Assembly (NCBI GenBank): GCA_005518185.1
Contig: RKSN01000002.1
Location: forward strand, 434,001 to 498,000
Source of the DNA: Chakrabartia godavariana
Lineage (GTDB): Bacteria; Pseudomonadota; Alphaproteobacteria; Sphingomonadales; Sphingomonadaceae
Length of the DNA: 64,000 nucleotides
Direction: 5' to 3'
Shown here in pieces: positions 50,019-59,668 of this stretch (positions are counted from its first letter, which is position 1; each line of letters begins with the position of its first letter). A program made the translations under genes and the position numbers. Under the pieces are notes generated by a model. That model saw only the letters and a list, made by a program, of their open reading frames with translations. It had not been told where the DNA came from and did no database searches.

Positions 50019-51587
50019 TCAGTCGCGCGGTTTGCGGGGCTCGGCCGGTACAACAGGCGCCGCGCTGCGCAGCAGATCGAGTGTCGCATAATTGGGCCAG
50101 GGACGCACGCCCACCTGCTCGCCCAATTCCAGCACCTTGGGCGCTTTGGCTGTGAATTGCGGCCAGTCGGCGGCGGGTGCGTCGCCCTTCGCAAAGGACA
50201 CGATCATCGACGACATCCGATCCGCGAGCGTGCGGTCCGTCGCCTGCCAGTCACGCGTCGTGCGGAACAGGTTGAGCGCGTCGAGCGTGCGCAGCCAATA
50301 GGGCACGTCGCCGGTATGATAGGCCCCGACGGTCGCGGGATCGTGATCGCTGAAGGTGACGCCCGGTGCGTAAGGCTGGCGGCGCGTGAAGAACCAGACC
50401 CAGGTCGGGGACTTCTGGGCCCGCGCCCAACCCGACATCTGGACGCCCAGCGAGCTGTCGCGCTGCAGGTCCGCGACCGCACGGGGCACGTCGGCATCGG
50501 TCTGGACCTTGTAAACCTTCAGGAGCTTTTCAGCCGTTTCGGGAAACGTCGTGCGGACAGCCGCCTCAAACGCGACCCGCGTGCGAACCGGCCCCAACGA
50601 CCGGAAGGACTCATCGCGCGTGAAACCCATCATCGCGGGCACATCGCTCTGCCGCCCGGCGGCAAAAATCTCGGTCGGGGCCGCATCTAGCACCCGGCCA
50701 TCAATCGTGATCGGGCCGCGCCGGACAAAGGGCGCGGCGGCAATCCGGTCGCCACTCATATCCCGCAGCGCCTCAACATCCTTGGCGCCGAGGGCAGTTG
50801 CAAAGCGGACACCATCCGCCTCCGCCTCGGCCAGCGGCACGGGCGCCAGCAGATCGCCAAACGGGCTGCCGCTCATCCCCACGACGCGCTTGAACAGGCC
50901 TTTGGCCGCGGGGCTTGCCTGCAACAGGGCGACCGACATCGACCCGGCCGACTGCCCCATGATCGTGACGTTGGCAGGATCCCCGCCAAACGCCGCGACA
51001 TTGCGCTGCACCCATTTGAGCGCCGCAATCTGGTCCATCAGGCCATAATTGCCCGACGCCCCCTTCCCTTCGCGGGTGAGATCGGGATGGGCAAAGAAGC
51101 CCAAATTGCCGACGCGATAGGCGATGTTGATCTGGATGACGCCCTTCTGGGCCAGCCCTTCCCCGGCATAATTGGCCATGCTGGCAGAGCCGATGTTGAA
51201 GCCGCCGCCATAGATCCAGACGACCACCGGATAGGGCTTCCCCGCAGGCGCAGGGTCTTTCGGGGCCCAGACGTTGAGATAGAGGCAATCCTCGGAGGTC
51301 GCCTCATTCCCGAAATAATGGTTCATCGTGCGGTTGCGCAGCGGCTGCAGACACATGGGCGCGACGCGGTCCGCATGGAACGTCCCCGTCCAGTTTGCCG
51401 CCGGTTGCGGCGCCTGCCACCTCAAGTCGCGGACGGGCGGTGCTGCGAACGGCACGCCAAGCCAGGCCCGGACGCCCGACGGCAGGGTTGTGCCGTCCAT
51501 CGTCCCCGTTGCGACGCGGACCGTCTGCGCAGGGGATGTCGCCGTCCACGCACAGGCCAGCGCGATGGCGACGGGCCAGGTCTTCAC
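50019..51587 (-). CDS. Type B carboxylesterase, secreted
   Basis: A 522-residue alpha/beta-hydrolase of the carboxylesterase/lipase family with signal peptide (ALACAWTATSPAQ), WLGVPFAAPP, the SEDCLYLNVWAP block, YGGGFNIGSA oxyanion segment and the nucleophile elbow GQSAGSMSV. It would hydrolyse an ester in the periplasm. In this locus an ester of quinate or shikimate (such as chlorogenate) is a reasonable guess. Its start overlaps the stop of the upstream hydrolase by 4 bp. Confidence 0.87.
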   Translation of the reverse strand: MKTWPVAIALACAWTATSPAQTVRVATGTMDGTTLPSGVRAWLGVPFAAPPVRDLRWQAPQPAANWTGTFHADRVAPMCLQPLRNRTMNHYFGNEATSEDCLYLNVWAPKDPAPAGKPYPVVVWIYGGGFNIGSASMANYAGEGLAQKGVIQINIAYRVGNLGFFAHPDLTREGKGASGNYGLMDQIAALKWVQRNVAAFGGDPANVTIMGQSAGSMSVALLQASPAAKGLFKRVVGMSGSPFGDLLAPVPLAEAEADGVRFATALGAKDVEALRDMSGDRIAAAPFVRRGPITIDGRVLDAAPTEIFAAGRQSDVPAMMGFTRDESFRSLGPVRTRVAFEAAVRTTFPETAEKLLKVYKVQTDADVPRAVADLQRDSSLGVQMSGWARAQKSPTWVWFFTRRQPYAPGVTFSDHDPATVGAYHTGDVPYWLRTLDALNLFRTTRDWQATDRTLADRMSSMIVSFAKGDAPAADWPQFTAKAPKVLELGEQVGVRPWPNYATLDLLRSAAPVVPAEPRKPRD

Positions 51588-52576
51588 TTGGACGGCACCT
51601 TGAGCGTCTTGTGGAAGAAGTCGAACGTGGCGTTGGTCGCCTTCAGGGTCGCAGCCCGAGTTTCGGCAAGCGAGGCGCCGATGAAGCTGTGATCAACGCC
51701 GGGGATATAGATCGCGTCCACCGGAACCCCCGCAGCCTTCAGCCTGGCTTCCATCATGTGGGACTGCTCGACATCGACGACGGCATCCTTTTCCCCATGG
51801 ATCAGCAGCATCGGCGGGTCCTTGGCATCGACATGGGTGATCGGGCTCACCGCCGCCACCGATTCCGCCGTGCATTCTGCAGGCTTGCAGCGCAGCAGCA
51901 TGTTTTCCGCCGCATTGAGCGAGCCGTTGGCGATCGAGCGCTTGAGCATCGGCGCAAAGTCAAACACGCCATACCAGGTGACCGCCGCCTGCACGCATTC
52001 CGACCCCGCCGGTGCGGGCTTCGGATCAACGGCGGTTTCACCGCAGCTCGTCGCGACCAGTCCCGTCAGATGCCCGCCGGCGGACCCGCCCCAGACGCCG
52101 ACGCGCGTCGGATCGATGCCATATTTGCCGGCATTGTCCTTCAGGAAGCGGAGCGCCGCCCGCGCATCCTGCAACTGCGCCGGGAATGGTGCCTCGCCCG
52201 ACAGGCGATATTCCAGGCTGGCAACCACAAAGCCTTCGCTCGCCAGCTTGGCGAGCACCTGCGGGAAGTTGCTGAGCGCGCCGGAATGCCGGGTATGCCC
52301 GCCCACCCAGCCACCGCCATGGATGTAAAGCACCAGCGGCTTGGGCGCCTTCGCCTTTGGCATGTAGATGTCGATCACCATCGGGCGGAAGCCGGGCAAG
52401 CTCGAATAAACGACATCGGCAAGGCCGGTCACGCCGCCCGGAAATTTGGTGACGCGATCCGGATAGACATCGTTGAGCGAAGGCTGTTCGGAAACGGGGA
52501 AGTCGCGCTGGGCGCTTGCCGGGGCTGCAGCACAGATCGCGGCTGCGGCCACCATTGCCGAAAGGGCCAGTTTCAT
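51584..52576 (-). CDS. Alpha/beta hydrolase (esterase/lipase, HSL-like), secreted
   Basis: A 330-residue hydrolase with signal peptide (ALSAMVAAAAICAAAPASAQ), the oxyanion-hole block YIHGGGWVGG, nucleophile elbow GGSAGGHLTG, and later DPPMLLIHGEKDAVV with the acid and VDHSFIGAS with the His of the triad. It resembles feruloyl- or acetyl-esterases. It heads the esterase-esterase-transporter unit, with an operator-like site just ahead of its start. Confidence 0.87.
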   Translation of the reverse strand: MKLALSAMVAAAAICAAAPASAQRDFPVSEQPSLNDVYPDRVTKFPGGVTGLADVVYSSLPGFRPMVIDIYMPKAKAPKPLVLYIHGGGWVGGHTRHSGALSNFPQVLAKLASEGFVVASLEYRLSGEAPFPAQLQDARAALRFLKDNAGKYGIDPTRVGVWGGSAGGHLTGLVATSCGETAVDPKPAPAGSECVQAAVTWYGVFDFAPMLKRSIANGSLNAAENMLLRCKPAECTAESVAAVSPITHVDAKDPPMLLIHGEKDAVVDVEQSHMMEARLKAAGVPVDAIYIPGVDHSFIGASLAETRAATLKATNATFDFFHKTLKVPSK

Positions 52577-52589
52577 CGATTCTCTCCTA

Positions 52590-52606
52590 CCTAACTATTT
52601 CGTACA
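52590..52606. promoter_or_regulatory. Operator-like repeat upstream of the esterase operon
   Basis: CCTAACTATTTCGTACA matches the ACTAACTrGTTC core with few changes and lies 14 bp upstream of the hydrolase start, where a bound repressor would block transcription. Confidence 0.55.
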
Positions 52607-52640
52607 TTGGTAACGCGCCGGGACGCGCTTGGCAATTCGC

Positions 52641-53291
52641 CTAGCGCTTGACCCAGGCGAGGATGATTTCGGACACCTGCTCGCGGCGCTTCTTGCGCGC
52701 TTTCGGCGCGCCCATGTCGACGCCGAAATTCGCGTTGAAGGTGTAGCGGTTGGACACATTGTAAAAGCAGAGCGCGCTGATCGACATGTGCAGATCAACC
52801 GGGTCAATGCCGTCACGAAACACGCCGTCCGACACGCCCTTGTCGATGATCGCCCCCAGCTGCGCGATGATGCTCCGGTTGCGTTCCTTGAGGCCGGGCA
52901 CATGGCCGATATGCTCGCCGTGATGGATGTTCTCGTTCATCACGAGCCGGACGAAATCCGGGTTGCTCGCGTGATAGTCGAAGGTCTGCTCGATCTGGGC
53001 ACGCAACGCATCCTCGGCAGACAGGGCCCCAAGGCTTCCCGCGGCCTCCTCTTCGCGGCTGCGGATGCGGGCATAGGCCTGCTCCAGAACCGCGCGGTAC
53101 AGCTCTTCCTTGCCGCCGAAATAATAATAGATCATCCGCTTGGATGAGCTGGTCTTCTCGGCAATCTCATCGATGCGCGCGCCAGCCAGCCCCTTGTCCG
53201 CGAATTCGCGCGCGGCGACTTCCAGAATGTTGTTGCGCGTTTCGTCAGCATCGTTGCTGCGGATGTCCGACGAAGTCTTTCCACGTGCCAA
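52641..53291 (-). CDS. TetR/AcrR-family regulator
   Basis: A 216-residue regulator with N-terminal helix-turn-helix (NNILEVAAREFADKGL; IDEIAEKTSSSKRMIYYYFG) and an all-helical ligand domain (DYHASNPDFVRLVMNENIHHG). It starts at TTG 53291 behind GGGGG and lies 51 bp downstream of the quiC-like gene, possibly on the same transcript. Inducer unknown; shikimate, quinate, dehydroshikimate or protocatechuate are candidates. Likely binder of the repeated operator-like sites. Confidence 0.88.
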   Translation of the reverse strand: MARGKTSSDIRSNDADETRNNILEVAAREFADKGLAGARIDEIAEKTSSSKRMIYYYFGGKEELYRAVLEQAYARIRSREEEAAGSLGALSAEDALRAQIEQTFDYHASNPDFVRLVMNENIHHGEHIGHVPGLKERNRSIIAQLGAIIDKGVSDGVFRDGIDPVDLHMSISALCFYNVSNRYTFNANFGVDMGAPKARKKRREQVSEIILAWVKR

Positions 53292-53342
53292 AAGCTTACC
53301 CCCGCTTGATCCCTGTCTCTCTTAACGTCGCGCCCCCGGAAC

Positions 53343-55217
53343 TCAATCGGCGACGTCAGCCTTGAACCGCGCCTGCGCCGCGAGCCGGATCGTCGCGTTT
53401 GCCGCGCCATAGGCGGCATAACCCCGCCGCTCGACAATCTCGAAGAAGACGCGTTTGGCAAAGGCGCGGCTGTAGAACTGGAAATACTCCGCCTCACCAT
53501 CGCGGTCATAGAGGATGTTGAGCCGGGCCATGCGGTCAACCAGCTCGCCCTCCAGCCCGAAGCGCGCTTCGAGATCGTCATAATAGTTGCGGGGGATGTC
53601 GAGCATCGCAAGACCATTTGCCTGCGCAGCCTCGGCCGCTGCAAACACATCCGCCGTGGAAAAGGCGATGTGCTGCACCCCTGCCCCCATGTAATTGTGG
53701 ATGAAGCGCGCCGACAGCGTCTGCGCAGCCATCGACCCGTTGAGCGTCACCCGGAAGGCCTTGTCGGTGGATTCAACGGCCTGGCTCTGCACCAGCCCAA
53801 GCGTGTCGGCGATTTCCAGCTGCGGCGTCTTTTCCACGTTGAACAGCGCAACGTAATAAAGGAGCCAGGACAGGAATTCCTCATATTGCATCGTCTGGGC
53901 GATATGATCGGTCTGCAACAGGCCCAGCGGAGCCCCACCCGTCGCGTCGTCGACAGGCGTAGGGAACTCATGCGCCCAGAGCGCAGATTCACTGCCGTCT
54001 TCGATGAAGTAGATGAGGCTGCCACCCACGCCACGCACCGACGGCATCTGGATCTCATCGGGCCCGGCGGCCTGGGCAAATTTCTGAATGCCAAGCGCCG
54101 CGGCGCGTTCCAGCGCGCCCGCCGCGTCCTTGACCCGCAGCCCGATGGCGCAGACCGAGGCGCCGTGCACCACGTCAAAGCTGTGGGCCAGCCCTTCGGG
54201 GTCCGAATTGACGACGATGCTGATCCCGCCCTGCGTCCAGCGGGTCACATCCTTGCGCCGGTGGCGCGCAACCGGGCGGAACCCCAGCGCGCCCAGCATG
54301 ACACCAAGCGCCTCGGCTTCCGTGTCGCTTGCCGCAAATTCCAGAAACTCGACGCCGCGCACATCGACCCGTGCGGGCATTTCGGGCGCGATGGGCGCGC
54401 GCGGCCGCCGGGCGACCGTATCGTGCATCAGCTGGAGCGAGCGATAGCCATCCTGCGCAACGCCCGATGCCGATCCGGCCCGGAACCGGTCATTGAAGAT
54501 CTCAAGCGACCAATAGCCCTGATAGCCGATGCGATGAATCGCCTCCGCCCAATCGGCGAGCGGGAAGTCCCCCTGCCCCGGCATGTTGCGGAAATGGCGG
54601 CTCCAGCTGAGAAAATCCATCTCGAGCCGCGGCGCGTCCGCCACCTGTACGAGGAACAGCTTTTCGGCGCGGATATCGCCGATGCTGGAGGAAGGGATAT
54701 TGCGGGACAGCGAATGGAAGCTGTCGAGAATGAGACCGATGTTGGGATGATCGACATCGCGCACGATGCTCCAAGCCTCGCGGTGGTCGTGGACGTGCAG
54801 CCCCCATGCCAAGGCTTCATAGCCAATCCGCATCCCATGTTCCGCAGCCAGTTCGCCCAGCTCGCCCAGGTCATCGATGATGACATTGCGATCGCCCAAG
54901 GCAGCCGGGGAACAGTTGGAGCAGACCAACACAAGGTCCGTCTGAAGCTCGGCCATCACATCAAATTTGCGCTTCATCCGCTCAAAGGCGCGCGCGCGCT
55001 GGGGGCCCGGCATCCCTTCAAAATCCCGGAATGGCTGGAACAGCGTACATTCGAGCCCGAGGCTCCGGATCAGCGCCCCCACCTCGCGCGGGCTGCCGGG
55101 AAAGGACAGAAGGTCGTTCTCGAAAATCTCGACGCCCTGAAAGCCCGCATCGGCAACAGCGCGCAATTTTCCCTCAAGCGTGCCGCTGATCGACACTGTG
55201 GCGATAGACGATTTCAC
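53343..55217 (-). CDS. quiC: 3-Dehydroshikimate dehydratase fused to an HPPD-like domain (QuiC type)
   Basis: A 624-residue two-domain protein. Residues about 1-280 are a sugar-phosphate-isomerase-like TIM barrel with metal-ligand segments YEALAWGLHVHDH, LILDSFHSL, LVQVADAP and WSLEIFNDRF, as in 3-dehydroshikimate dehydratases that form protocatechuate. The C-terminal part is related to 4-hydroxyphenylpyruvate dioxygenase and keeps the likely ligands in QTDHIAQ, GVQHIAF and FFEIVERRGY. The size and fusion match QuiC1 of Pseudomonas. The GTG start at 55217 follows GAGAGG. Confidence 0.88.
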   Translation of the reverse strand: MKSSIATVSISGTLEGKLRAVADAGFQGVEIFENDLLSFPGSPREVGALIRSLGLECTLFQPFRDFEGMPGPQRARAFERMKRKFDVMAELQTDLVLVCSNCSPAALGDRNVIIDDLGELGELAAEHGMRIGYEALAWGLHVHDHREAWSIVRDVDHPNIGLILDSFHSLSRNIPSSSIGDIRAEKLFLVQVADAPRLEMDFLSWSRHFRNMPGQGDFPLADWAEAIHRIGYQGYWSLEIFNDRFRAGSASGVAQDGYRSLQLMHDTVARRPRAPIAPEMPARVDVRGVEFLEFAASDTEAEALGVMLGALGFRPVARHRRKDVTRWTQGGISIVVNSDPEGLAHSFDVVHGASVCAIGLRVKDAAGALERAAALGIQKFAQAAGPDEIQMPSVRGVGGSLIYFIEDGSESALWAHEFPTPVDDATGGAPLGLLQTDHIAQTMQYEEFLSWLLYYVALFNVEKTPQLEIADTLGLVQSQAVESTDKAFRVTLNGSMAAQTLSARFIHNYMGAGVQHIAFSTADVFAAAEAAQANGLAMLDIPRNYYDDLEARFGLEGELVDRMARLNILYDRDGEAEYFQFYSRAFAKRVFFEIVERRGYAAYGAANATIRLAAQARFKADVAD

Positions 55218-55252
55218 GGCCAACCTCTCGTGCCGGCGCAGCGGCAATGTTT

Positions 55253-55269
55253 ATGAACTAGTTAGTACA
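55253..55269. promoter_or_regulatory. Operator-like repeat upstream of the quiC-like gene
   Basis: ATGAACTAGTTAGTACA is the exact reverse complement of the sequence around 48734-48749 upstream of the TonB receptor. It lies 36 bp upstream of the GTG start and contains the palindromic core AACTAGTT. Confidence 0.7.
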
Positions 55270-55418
55270 TATTTCAGGCGCGGCGCGTTGGCAATATCTG
55301 ATCGCGCGGCAGGCGGGACGGTGGAGGGCGATATGTTGCACGGAGAGATGGCGCCCTCGCAACCAATGAGAGACGGCGGAAGGCACCGAAGTTGCGGAGA
55401 CATCACTGCATTGGATGA

Positions 55419-55494
<76 letters not shown>

Positions 55495-55516
55495 CCGTGA
55501 TGACGCGCCTCTAGCC

Positions 55517-56401
55517 TCAAATGCAGCCGAAGGTCCAGCCCTCGGTGCGGGCGATGTCGGGGGTCAGCCCTTCCGGTTGCCACAAGGCGTGCTGCTGGTG
55601 CGCGATGCGCAGCCAGGCGGCGGTGACGATGGCGTCGGTGGCGTGATCGTCATAGCGCGCAAGCGGCATGTGCGGGCGCGCGCCGAGCGCGTCGAGCGCG
55701 GCGTCCAGCGCAACCGCCTCCCGGATCTTGCTCAGCCCCTTGCGCACGCCGGCCGCGCGCGCGGCGATGGTTGTGTAAATCTCAACAATGACCGGCCCGT
55801 CGTCGGGCAGCGGGTCGAACGGCCAGACCGGCACCAGGCCGCGCAGGCGGTGCAGCAGCCGCATCCCCGTCAGGCTCGATTTGCCGACCTGGGCCGCACC
55901 CACGAGATTGAAGCAGCTGGTGGGCGACAGCCCCATGTCGCGCTGGACATGTTCGCACACGCGCAGGCGGCCCCGCCCTCCGGGGAAGAGATCGCCGCAG
56001 TCCCGGTGCAGCCGGAAATGACGCTTCGCCTCAGGGTGCCCGATGACGCCGGTTGCCGAAAAATGGGCATCCGCCGCGCTCAGGCCGTCGACCATCTCCC
56101 ACAATGCGAGGGCGTCGGGCGGCGTCTCCTGCCAGCCGGGGAAATAGGCCCCGGCATCAAGAAACGGGAGCGCGGGCGAGAGATCCATGCCAATGAGCGC
56201 GGGGACGCGCCGCGCGCCGAGATCGGCAATCCAGTCGAGAATCGCCGCACGAGACCATCCCCCATCGGGAACGACGAGGTCAGGCGCTGCATCACCTGGC
56301 GCCGCCACCGCCACGGCCAGCCCCTTGGGCCGGGCCACAGCCTGCCCGGACCAGTCGATCGCGACAAACCGGTTGAAGCGCTCGCCCCGGATCAGACGCA
56401 C
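55517..56401 (-). CDS. Hypothetical protein with RNase-H-like DWSG motif
   Basis: A 294-residue protein starting (GTG 56401) with RFNRFVAIDWSGQAV, an acidic strand typical of DUF429/RNase-H-fold proteins, followed by ALIGMDLSPALPF and a C-terminal YDDHATDAIVTAAWLR where a second acidic cluster sits. This distribution suggests a ribonuclease-H-like nuclease or resolvase-like fold, but no activity is established. The start overlaps the upstream gene by about 10 bp. Confidence 0.65.
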   Translation of the reverse strand: MRLIRGERFNRFVAIDWSGQAVARPKGLAVAVAAPGDAAPDLVVPDGGWSRAAILDWIADLGARRVPALIGMDLSPALPFLDAGAYFPGWQETPPDALALWEMVDGLSAADAHFSATGVIGHPEAKRHFRLHRDCGDLFPGGRGRLRVCEHVQRDMGLSPTSCFNLVGAAQVGKSSLTGMRLLHRLRGLVPVWPFDPLPDDGPVIVEIYTTIAARAAGVRKGLSKIREAVALDAALDALGARPHMPLARYDDHATDAIVTAAWLRIAHQQHALWQPEGLTPDIARTEGWTFGCI

Positions 56402-57051
56402 TTCTTTGCGTTGTACATGTTCTTCTTCCAGCACTTCTCGTCAAAGGACGGAAGCGGCTTGGTGGCGAGCCAGGATCCGATATTGGGCGCCCGGAACTGC
56501 TGCTCGATCGACGGCTTGAGCGCCGCGCGCAGTTCCGCCAGATGCTCGACCGCCAGGGTCGAGAGCCGTCCGCGCGGCGTGAACAGGGCGCGGCGGCCGA
56601 CCCAGCCCGCGGTGTGGCAGAAACCGTTCTGGCCCCGCACCGTGGAGTAGCTGGTCGTCATCTTCGTCGCAAAACCGTCGAGGGCGGCCTGTGCGGCCTT
56701 GGGCGCCTTTTTGGTGCGCTTGAAATAGCCGCTGATCGTCGTGAACGCCTTTGCGAGCTCCTCACCATGGTTGGTGAGCAGCGCATTATAGTTGGGTGTC
56801 GCGAGCAGCGTCGGAAATTGGGTGTGGCATTGCAGCGCGCCCAGCAACAGCGCCTGCCGCAGGCTCCAGGTCAGGACGGCGCTCTGTTCGGCCGGGGTCG
56901 CGCCGGGCATGACGGGATCAAAGCCCGGCTCCAGCGACGTCATCGGCTTCGCCACGAACTCCGGCGGCTTGTAAAAGACCTGCGCGGCAGCAGGTACGGC
57001 CATTCCGGTCAGGAGGGCTGCGGTACAGAGTGCGACAGAATACAGGCGCAT
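56392..57051 (-). CDS. Secreted protein of unknown function
   Basis: A 219-residue protein with a clear signal peptide (LYSVALCTAALLTGMAVPAAAQ), then a mostly helical mature part with several cysteines (QCHTQF; NGFCHTAGW; EKCWKKN; KKCV). No family is recognised. The ATG at 57051 is preferred because it gives a standard signal peptide; an ATG four codons earlier abuts an AAGGA. The next gene overlaps its 3' end. Confidence 0.65.
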   Translation of the reverse strand: MRLYSVALCTAALLTGMAVPAAAQVFYKPPEFVAKPMTSLEPGFDPVMPGATPAEQSAVLTWSLRQALLLGALQCHTQFPTLLATPNYNALLTNHGEELAKAFTTISGYFKRTKKAPKAAQAALDGFATKMTTSYSTVRGQNGFCHTAGWVGRRALFTPRGRLSTLAVEHLAELRAALKPSIEQQFRAPNIGSWLATKPLPSFDEKCWKKNMYNAKKCV

Positions 57052-57110
57052 GGGGCGGATCATTCCTTCTTGTGCGCGAATGGGGATGCCGCATTACGCC
57101 AAAGCGGTGG

Positions 57111-57146
57111 CAAAAGAAAAGGGCCGCCCGGTCTCCCGGACGGCCC
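57111..57146 (-). terminator. Strong rho-independent terminator of the small lipoprotein gene
   Basis: On the minus strand GGGGCCGTCCGG pairs with CCGGGCGGCCC (one mismatch-type wobble) around GAGA and is followed by TTTTCTTTTG. Confidence 0.85.
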
Positions 57147-57175
57147 CAATCCTGTAAATTCGCGATGAAGCGAGA

Positions 57176-57388
57176 TTACATCGCGTTCGCGGTGGTGTTC
57201 GCGTCAGCAGCGTTGGCTTCAGCGCCAGCAGCCGCGTCAACGTTCGCCATCGTGTCGTTGGCGGTGCCTTCGGTGGCAACGGCTTCGTTCAGTTCGGTCG
57301 CGTTCGCTTCAGCAGCTTCTTCCTTCTTGCCGCAAGCAGCGAGGGTCAGGCCGGCAGCGACGAGCGTAACGATTGCAAACTTCTTCAT
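57176..57388 (-). CDS. Small alanine/asparagine-rich lipoprotein
   Basis: A 70-residue protein with a lipoprotein signal (VTLVAAGLTLAACG; lipobox LAAC, Cys about 19) and a mature part made almost only of Ala, Asn, Glu, Thr and Asp in loose repeats (NATELNEAVATEGTANDT). The strong terminator and well-spaced isolation suggest an independently and perhaps highly expressed envelope lipoprotein. Function unknown. Confidence 0.75.
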   Translation of the reverse strand: MKKFAIVTLVAAGLTLAACGKKEEAAEANATELNEAVATEGTANDTMANVDAAAGAEANAADANTTANAM

Positions 57389-57480
57389 GGTATCAACTCC
57401 CTAGGCAGAAATGATCTGGACAGGGGTGCGCCCTAAATACCCAAATCGGGGTGGACATTTACAGCGTTGTCCGGCGTTGC

Positions 57481-58143
57481 TCAAGCCCTTTTGTGCGCTT
57501 TTGCCAATGTCGCAAGAAATGCCGGAAAATGGCGCTTCAGCGCGGCATCAAGGTCTTCCATCCGCGACGTCTTGCCCAGTTTTTCCAAACTGGTCACCGC
57601 AAATTCGGGCAGGCCACAGGGCACGATCCCGCCAAAGTGCGACAGGTCGGGCGCGACATTCACCGAAAAACCGTGGAACGTGACCCAACGACGGACCCTT
57701 ACGCCAATGGCCCCGATCTTCGCTTCGGCGCCATTATCCTCGGTCCAGATGCCGACGCGGCCCTCCGCGCGCCAGCATGCGACGCCAAGTTCTGCCAGCG
57801 CATCGATCACCCAACCCTCCAGCGCGTGGACATAACAGCGCACATCCTCGCCACGATTTTTGAGGTTCAGCAGGACATAGCCGACGCGCTGGCCCGGCCC
57901 GTGATAGGTATAGCGCCCGCCGCGTCCCGCCTTGAACACGGGGAATCGCGGATCGAGCATTTCTGCGGGGTCGGCGCTGGTCCCGGCGGTGTAGAGCGGC
58001 GGATGTTCGAGCAGCCAGACCTGCTCTGCGGCCGCGCCATCGGCAATTCCCGCTGCGCGCGCCTCCATTCGGGCAAGCGCCTCGGCATAATCGGTCAGGC
58101 CGGGAGAAACTGTCCAGTCGATCTGCGAATCGCCATGCGTCAT
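57481..58143 (-). CDS. lipB: Octanoyl-[acyl-carrier-protein] transferase
   Basis: LipB moves octanoate from ACP to lipoyl domains. The 220-residue protein has [30 protein letters not shown], the catalytic Lys in KIGAIGVRV and the Cys in [13 protein letters not shown] 58143 is the usual start; the longer open frame has no support. The phosphomannomutase gene ends 37 bp upstream on the same strand, so it may be transcribed with the GDP-mannose genes. Confidence 0.94.
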   Translation of the reverse strand: MTHGDSQIDWTVSPGLTDYAEALARMEARAAGIADGAAAEQVWLLEHPPLYTAGTSADPAEMLDPRFPVFKAGRGGRYTYHGPGQRVGYVLLNLKNRGEDVRCYVHALEGWVIDALAELGVACWRAEGRVGIWTEDNGAEAKIGAIGVRVRRWVTFHGFSVNVAPDLSHFGGIVPCGLPEFAVTSLEKLGKTSRMEDLDAALKRHFPAFLATLAKAHKRA

Positions 58144-58180
58144 CGGGGCGGCATGGCCCTGCCTTGCGCCCCTGTCGAGA

Positions 58181-59668
58181 TCAGGCGGGAAAGCGTGCCT
58201 CCACGAGATCGAGCACAACACGGTTGATCGCTGCTGCCGTCGCGCCGCTTTCCGCCTCAGTATAGCACCGCAGTTCAGGCGCATTGCCCGAACCGCGCAC
58301 ATGGACGATCCGGCCATTGGCAAACGTCATGCGGACGCCGTCGGTATCGTCCACGCCCACAAGGTCGCCCCCTGCGATCGCGCCAAAAGCGGCGTCGAGG
58401 TGGGCGTGCAGTGCGCCCCCCTCACCTGCCCTGAGCCAGTCAAACAGGGCGTCGCGGCGCGCAGGCGCAAAATCCGGAAGCCTGTCGCTATGGGTGGTCC
58501 GCGGGGGCAGTGCTGCGATCAGGTCGGCCAGACGGCCGGGCCACGCGGCGGCGAGCGCGGCGATGATGGGGAGAACGGCATCGCGCGTTGGCAACGCCGT
58601 GAGCTGTCGCCCGTCCGCCACGACGTCGCGGGCGAGCAGAAAGCCGCCATTTGCCTCATAGCCGCACACGACGCCCGCGCCCCGCGCCAGGGCGTGGTCC
58701 ATGGCCGAGATGACATAAGGCGATCCGATCCGCGTCCGGACGACCTGATCGAACGCCCCGCACTTTTCGACGACAGTGTTGCTCGACACCGGCGTCACGA
58801 CCGTCTGCGCGCCGAGGCCGCGGGCGCAGAGCACGCCAAGGACATCGCCGCGCAACCACTCTCCCTTATGGTCCGCCAAAAGCGGCCGATCACTGTCGCC
58901 ATCGGTCGATGCAATGGCATCCAGTGCGTGTTCCGCCGCCCAGGCACGGGCGAACGCCACGTCTTCGGCGCGGACGGCCTCGGTATCAACCGGGATGAAC
59001 CGCTCCGACCGGCCAAGCCGCATCACCTCGGCGCCGAGCGCCTCCAATACACGCACCAGAACGTCGCGGCCGACCGCCGAATGTTCATAGACGCCGATCC
59101 GCAGGCCGCTGAGTGCCTTGGGGCCAAAGAAATCGACATAGCGGGCAACATAGGCCGGGGTGATATCGATGGCGGGCGGCAACGGCAGCGGGGCCGAACG
59201 TCGGTCACCGGCCCAATCGGTCGCGCATGTGCGGACGACCTGACGCAGGATGCCGGGTTCATCTGCCTTCAGGATCTCGCCATCCGGCCGATAGAATTTG
59301 ATGCCGTTGCGGTCATCGGGGATGTGGCTCCCCGTGACCATCAGCGACGGGATATGTTCGCGAAACGCCCACAGCGCGAGCGCGGGCGTCGGCACGGGCC
59401 CGCAATAGACGGGCTCCCCGCCCAGATCGTGGATCGCCTGTGCGCAGGCGACAAGAATTTGCGGTGTGCTTGGCCGGAGGTCTCCCGCCAGTGCGACGCG
59501 CCCGCCGGGCCCCCAGGCGCCCTCCTCGGCCAGCATCTGGAGAAACCCGGTCGTATATCCGTGGCAGACCCGGTCGGTCATCGCCTGCACCAGGCCGCGT
59601 GCGCCGCTCGTGCCAAAGGCGACGCCGCTCGACCGGATCAACTCGGCGACGGTGATGGGCGTTTCCAT
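58181..59668 (-). CDS. Phosphomannomutase/phosphoglucomutase family protein
   Basis: A 495-residue alpha-D-phosphohexomutase: [11 protein letters not shown] at the N-terminus, the phospho-serine loop [15 protein letters not shown] (more usually TASHNP), metal loop [10 protein letters not shown], sugar loop [10 protein letters not shown] and phosphate loop [13 protein letters not shown]. It would convert mannose-6-phosphate to mannose-1-phosphate. It overlaps manA by one base (TGATG), and manC follows the same pattern, forming a GDP-mannose operon for exopolysaccharide or LPS. Confidence 0.9.
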   Translation of the reverse strand: METPITVAELIRSSGVAFGTSGARGLVQAMTDRVCHGYTTGFLQMLAEEGAWGPGGRVALAGDLRPSTPQILVACAQAIHDLGGEPVYCGPVPTPALALWAFREHIPSLMVTGSHIPDDRNGIKFYRPDGEILKADEPGILRQVVRTCATDWAGDRRSAPLPLPPAIDITPAYVARYVDFFGPKALSGLRIGVYEHSAVGRDVLVRVLEALGAEVMRLGRSERFIPVDTEAVRAEDVAFARAWAAEHALDAIASTDGDSDRPLLADHKGEWLRGDVLGVLCARGLGAQTVVTPVSSNTVVEKCGAFDQVVRTRIGSPYVISAMDHALARGAGVVCGYEANGGFLLARDVVADGRQLTALPTRDAVLPIIAALAAAWPGRLADLIAALPPRTTHSDRLPDFAPARRDALFDWLRAGEGGALHAHLDAAFGAIAGGDLVGVDDTDGVRMTFANGRIVHVRGSGNAPELRCYTEAESGATAAAINRVVLDLVEARFPA

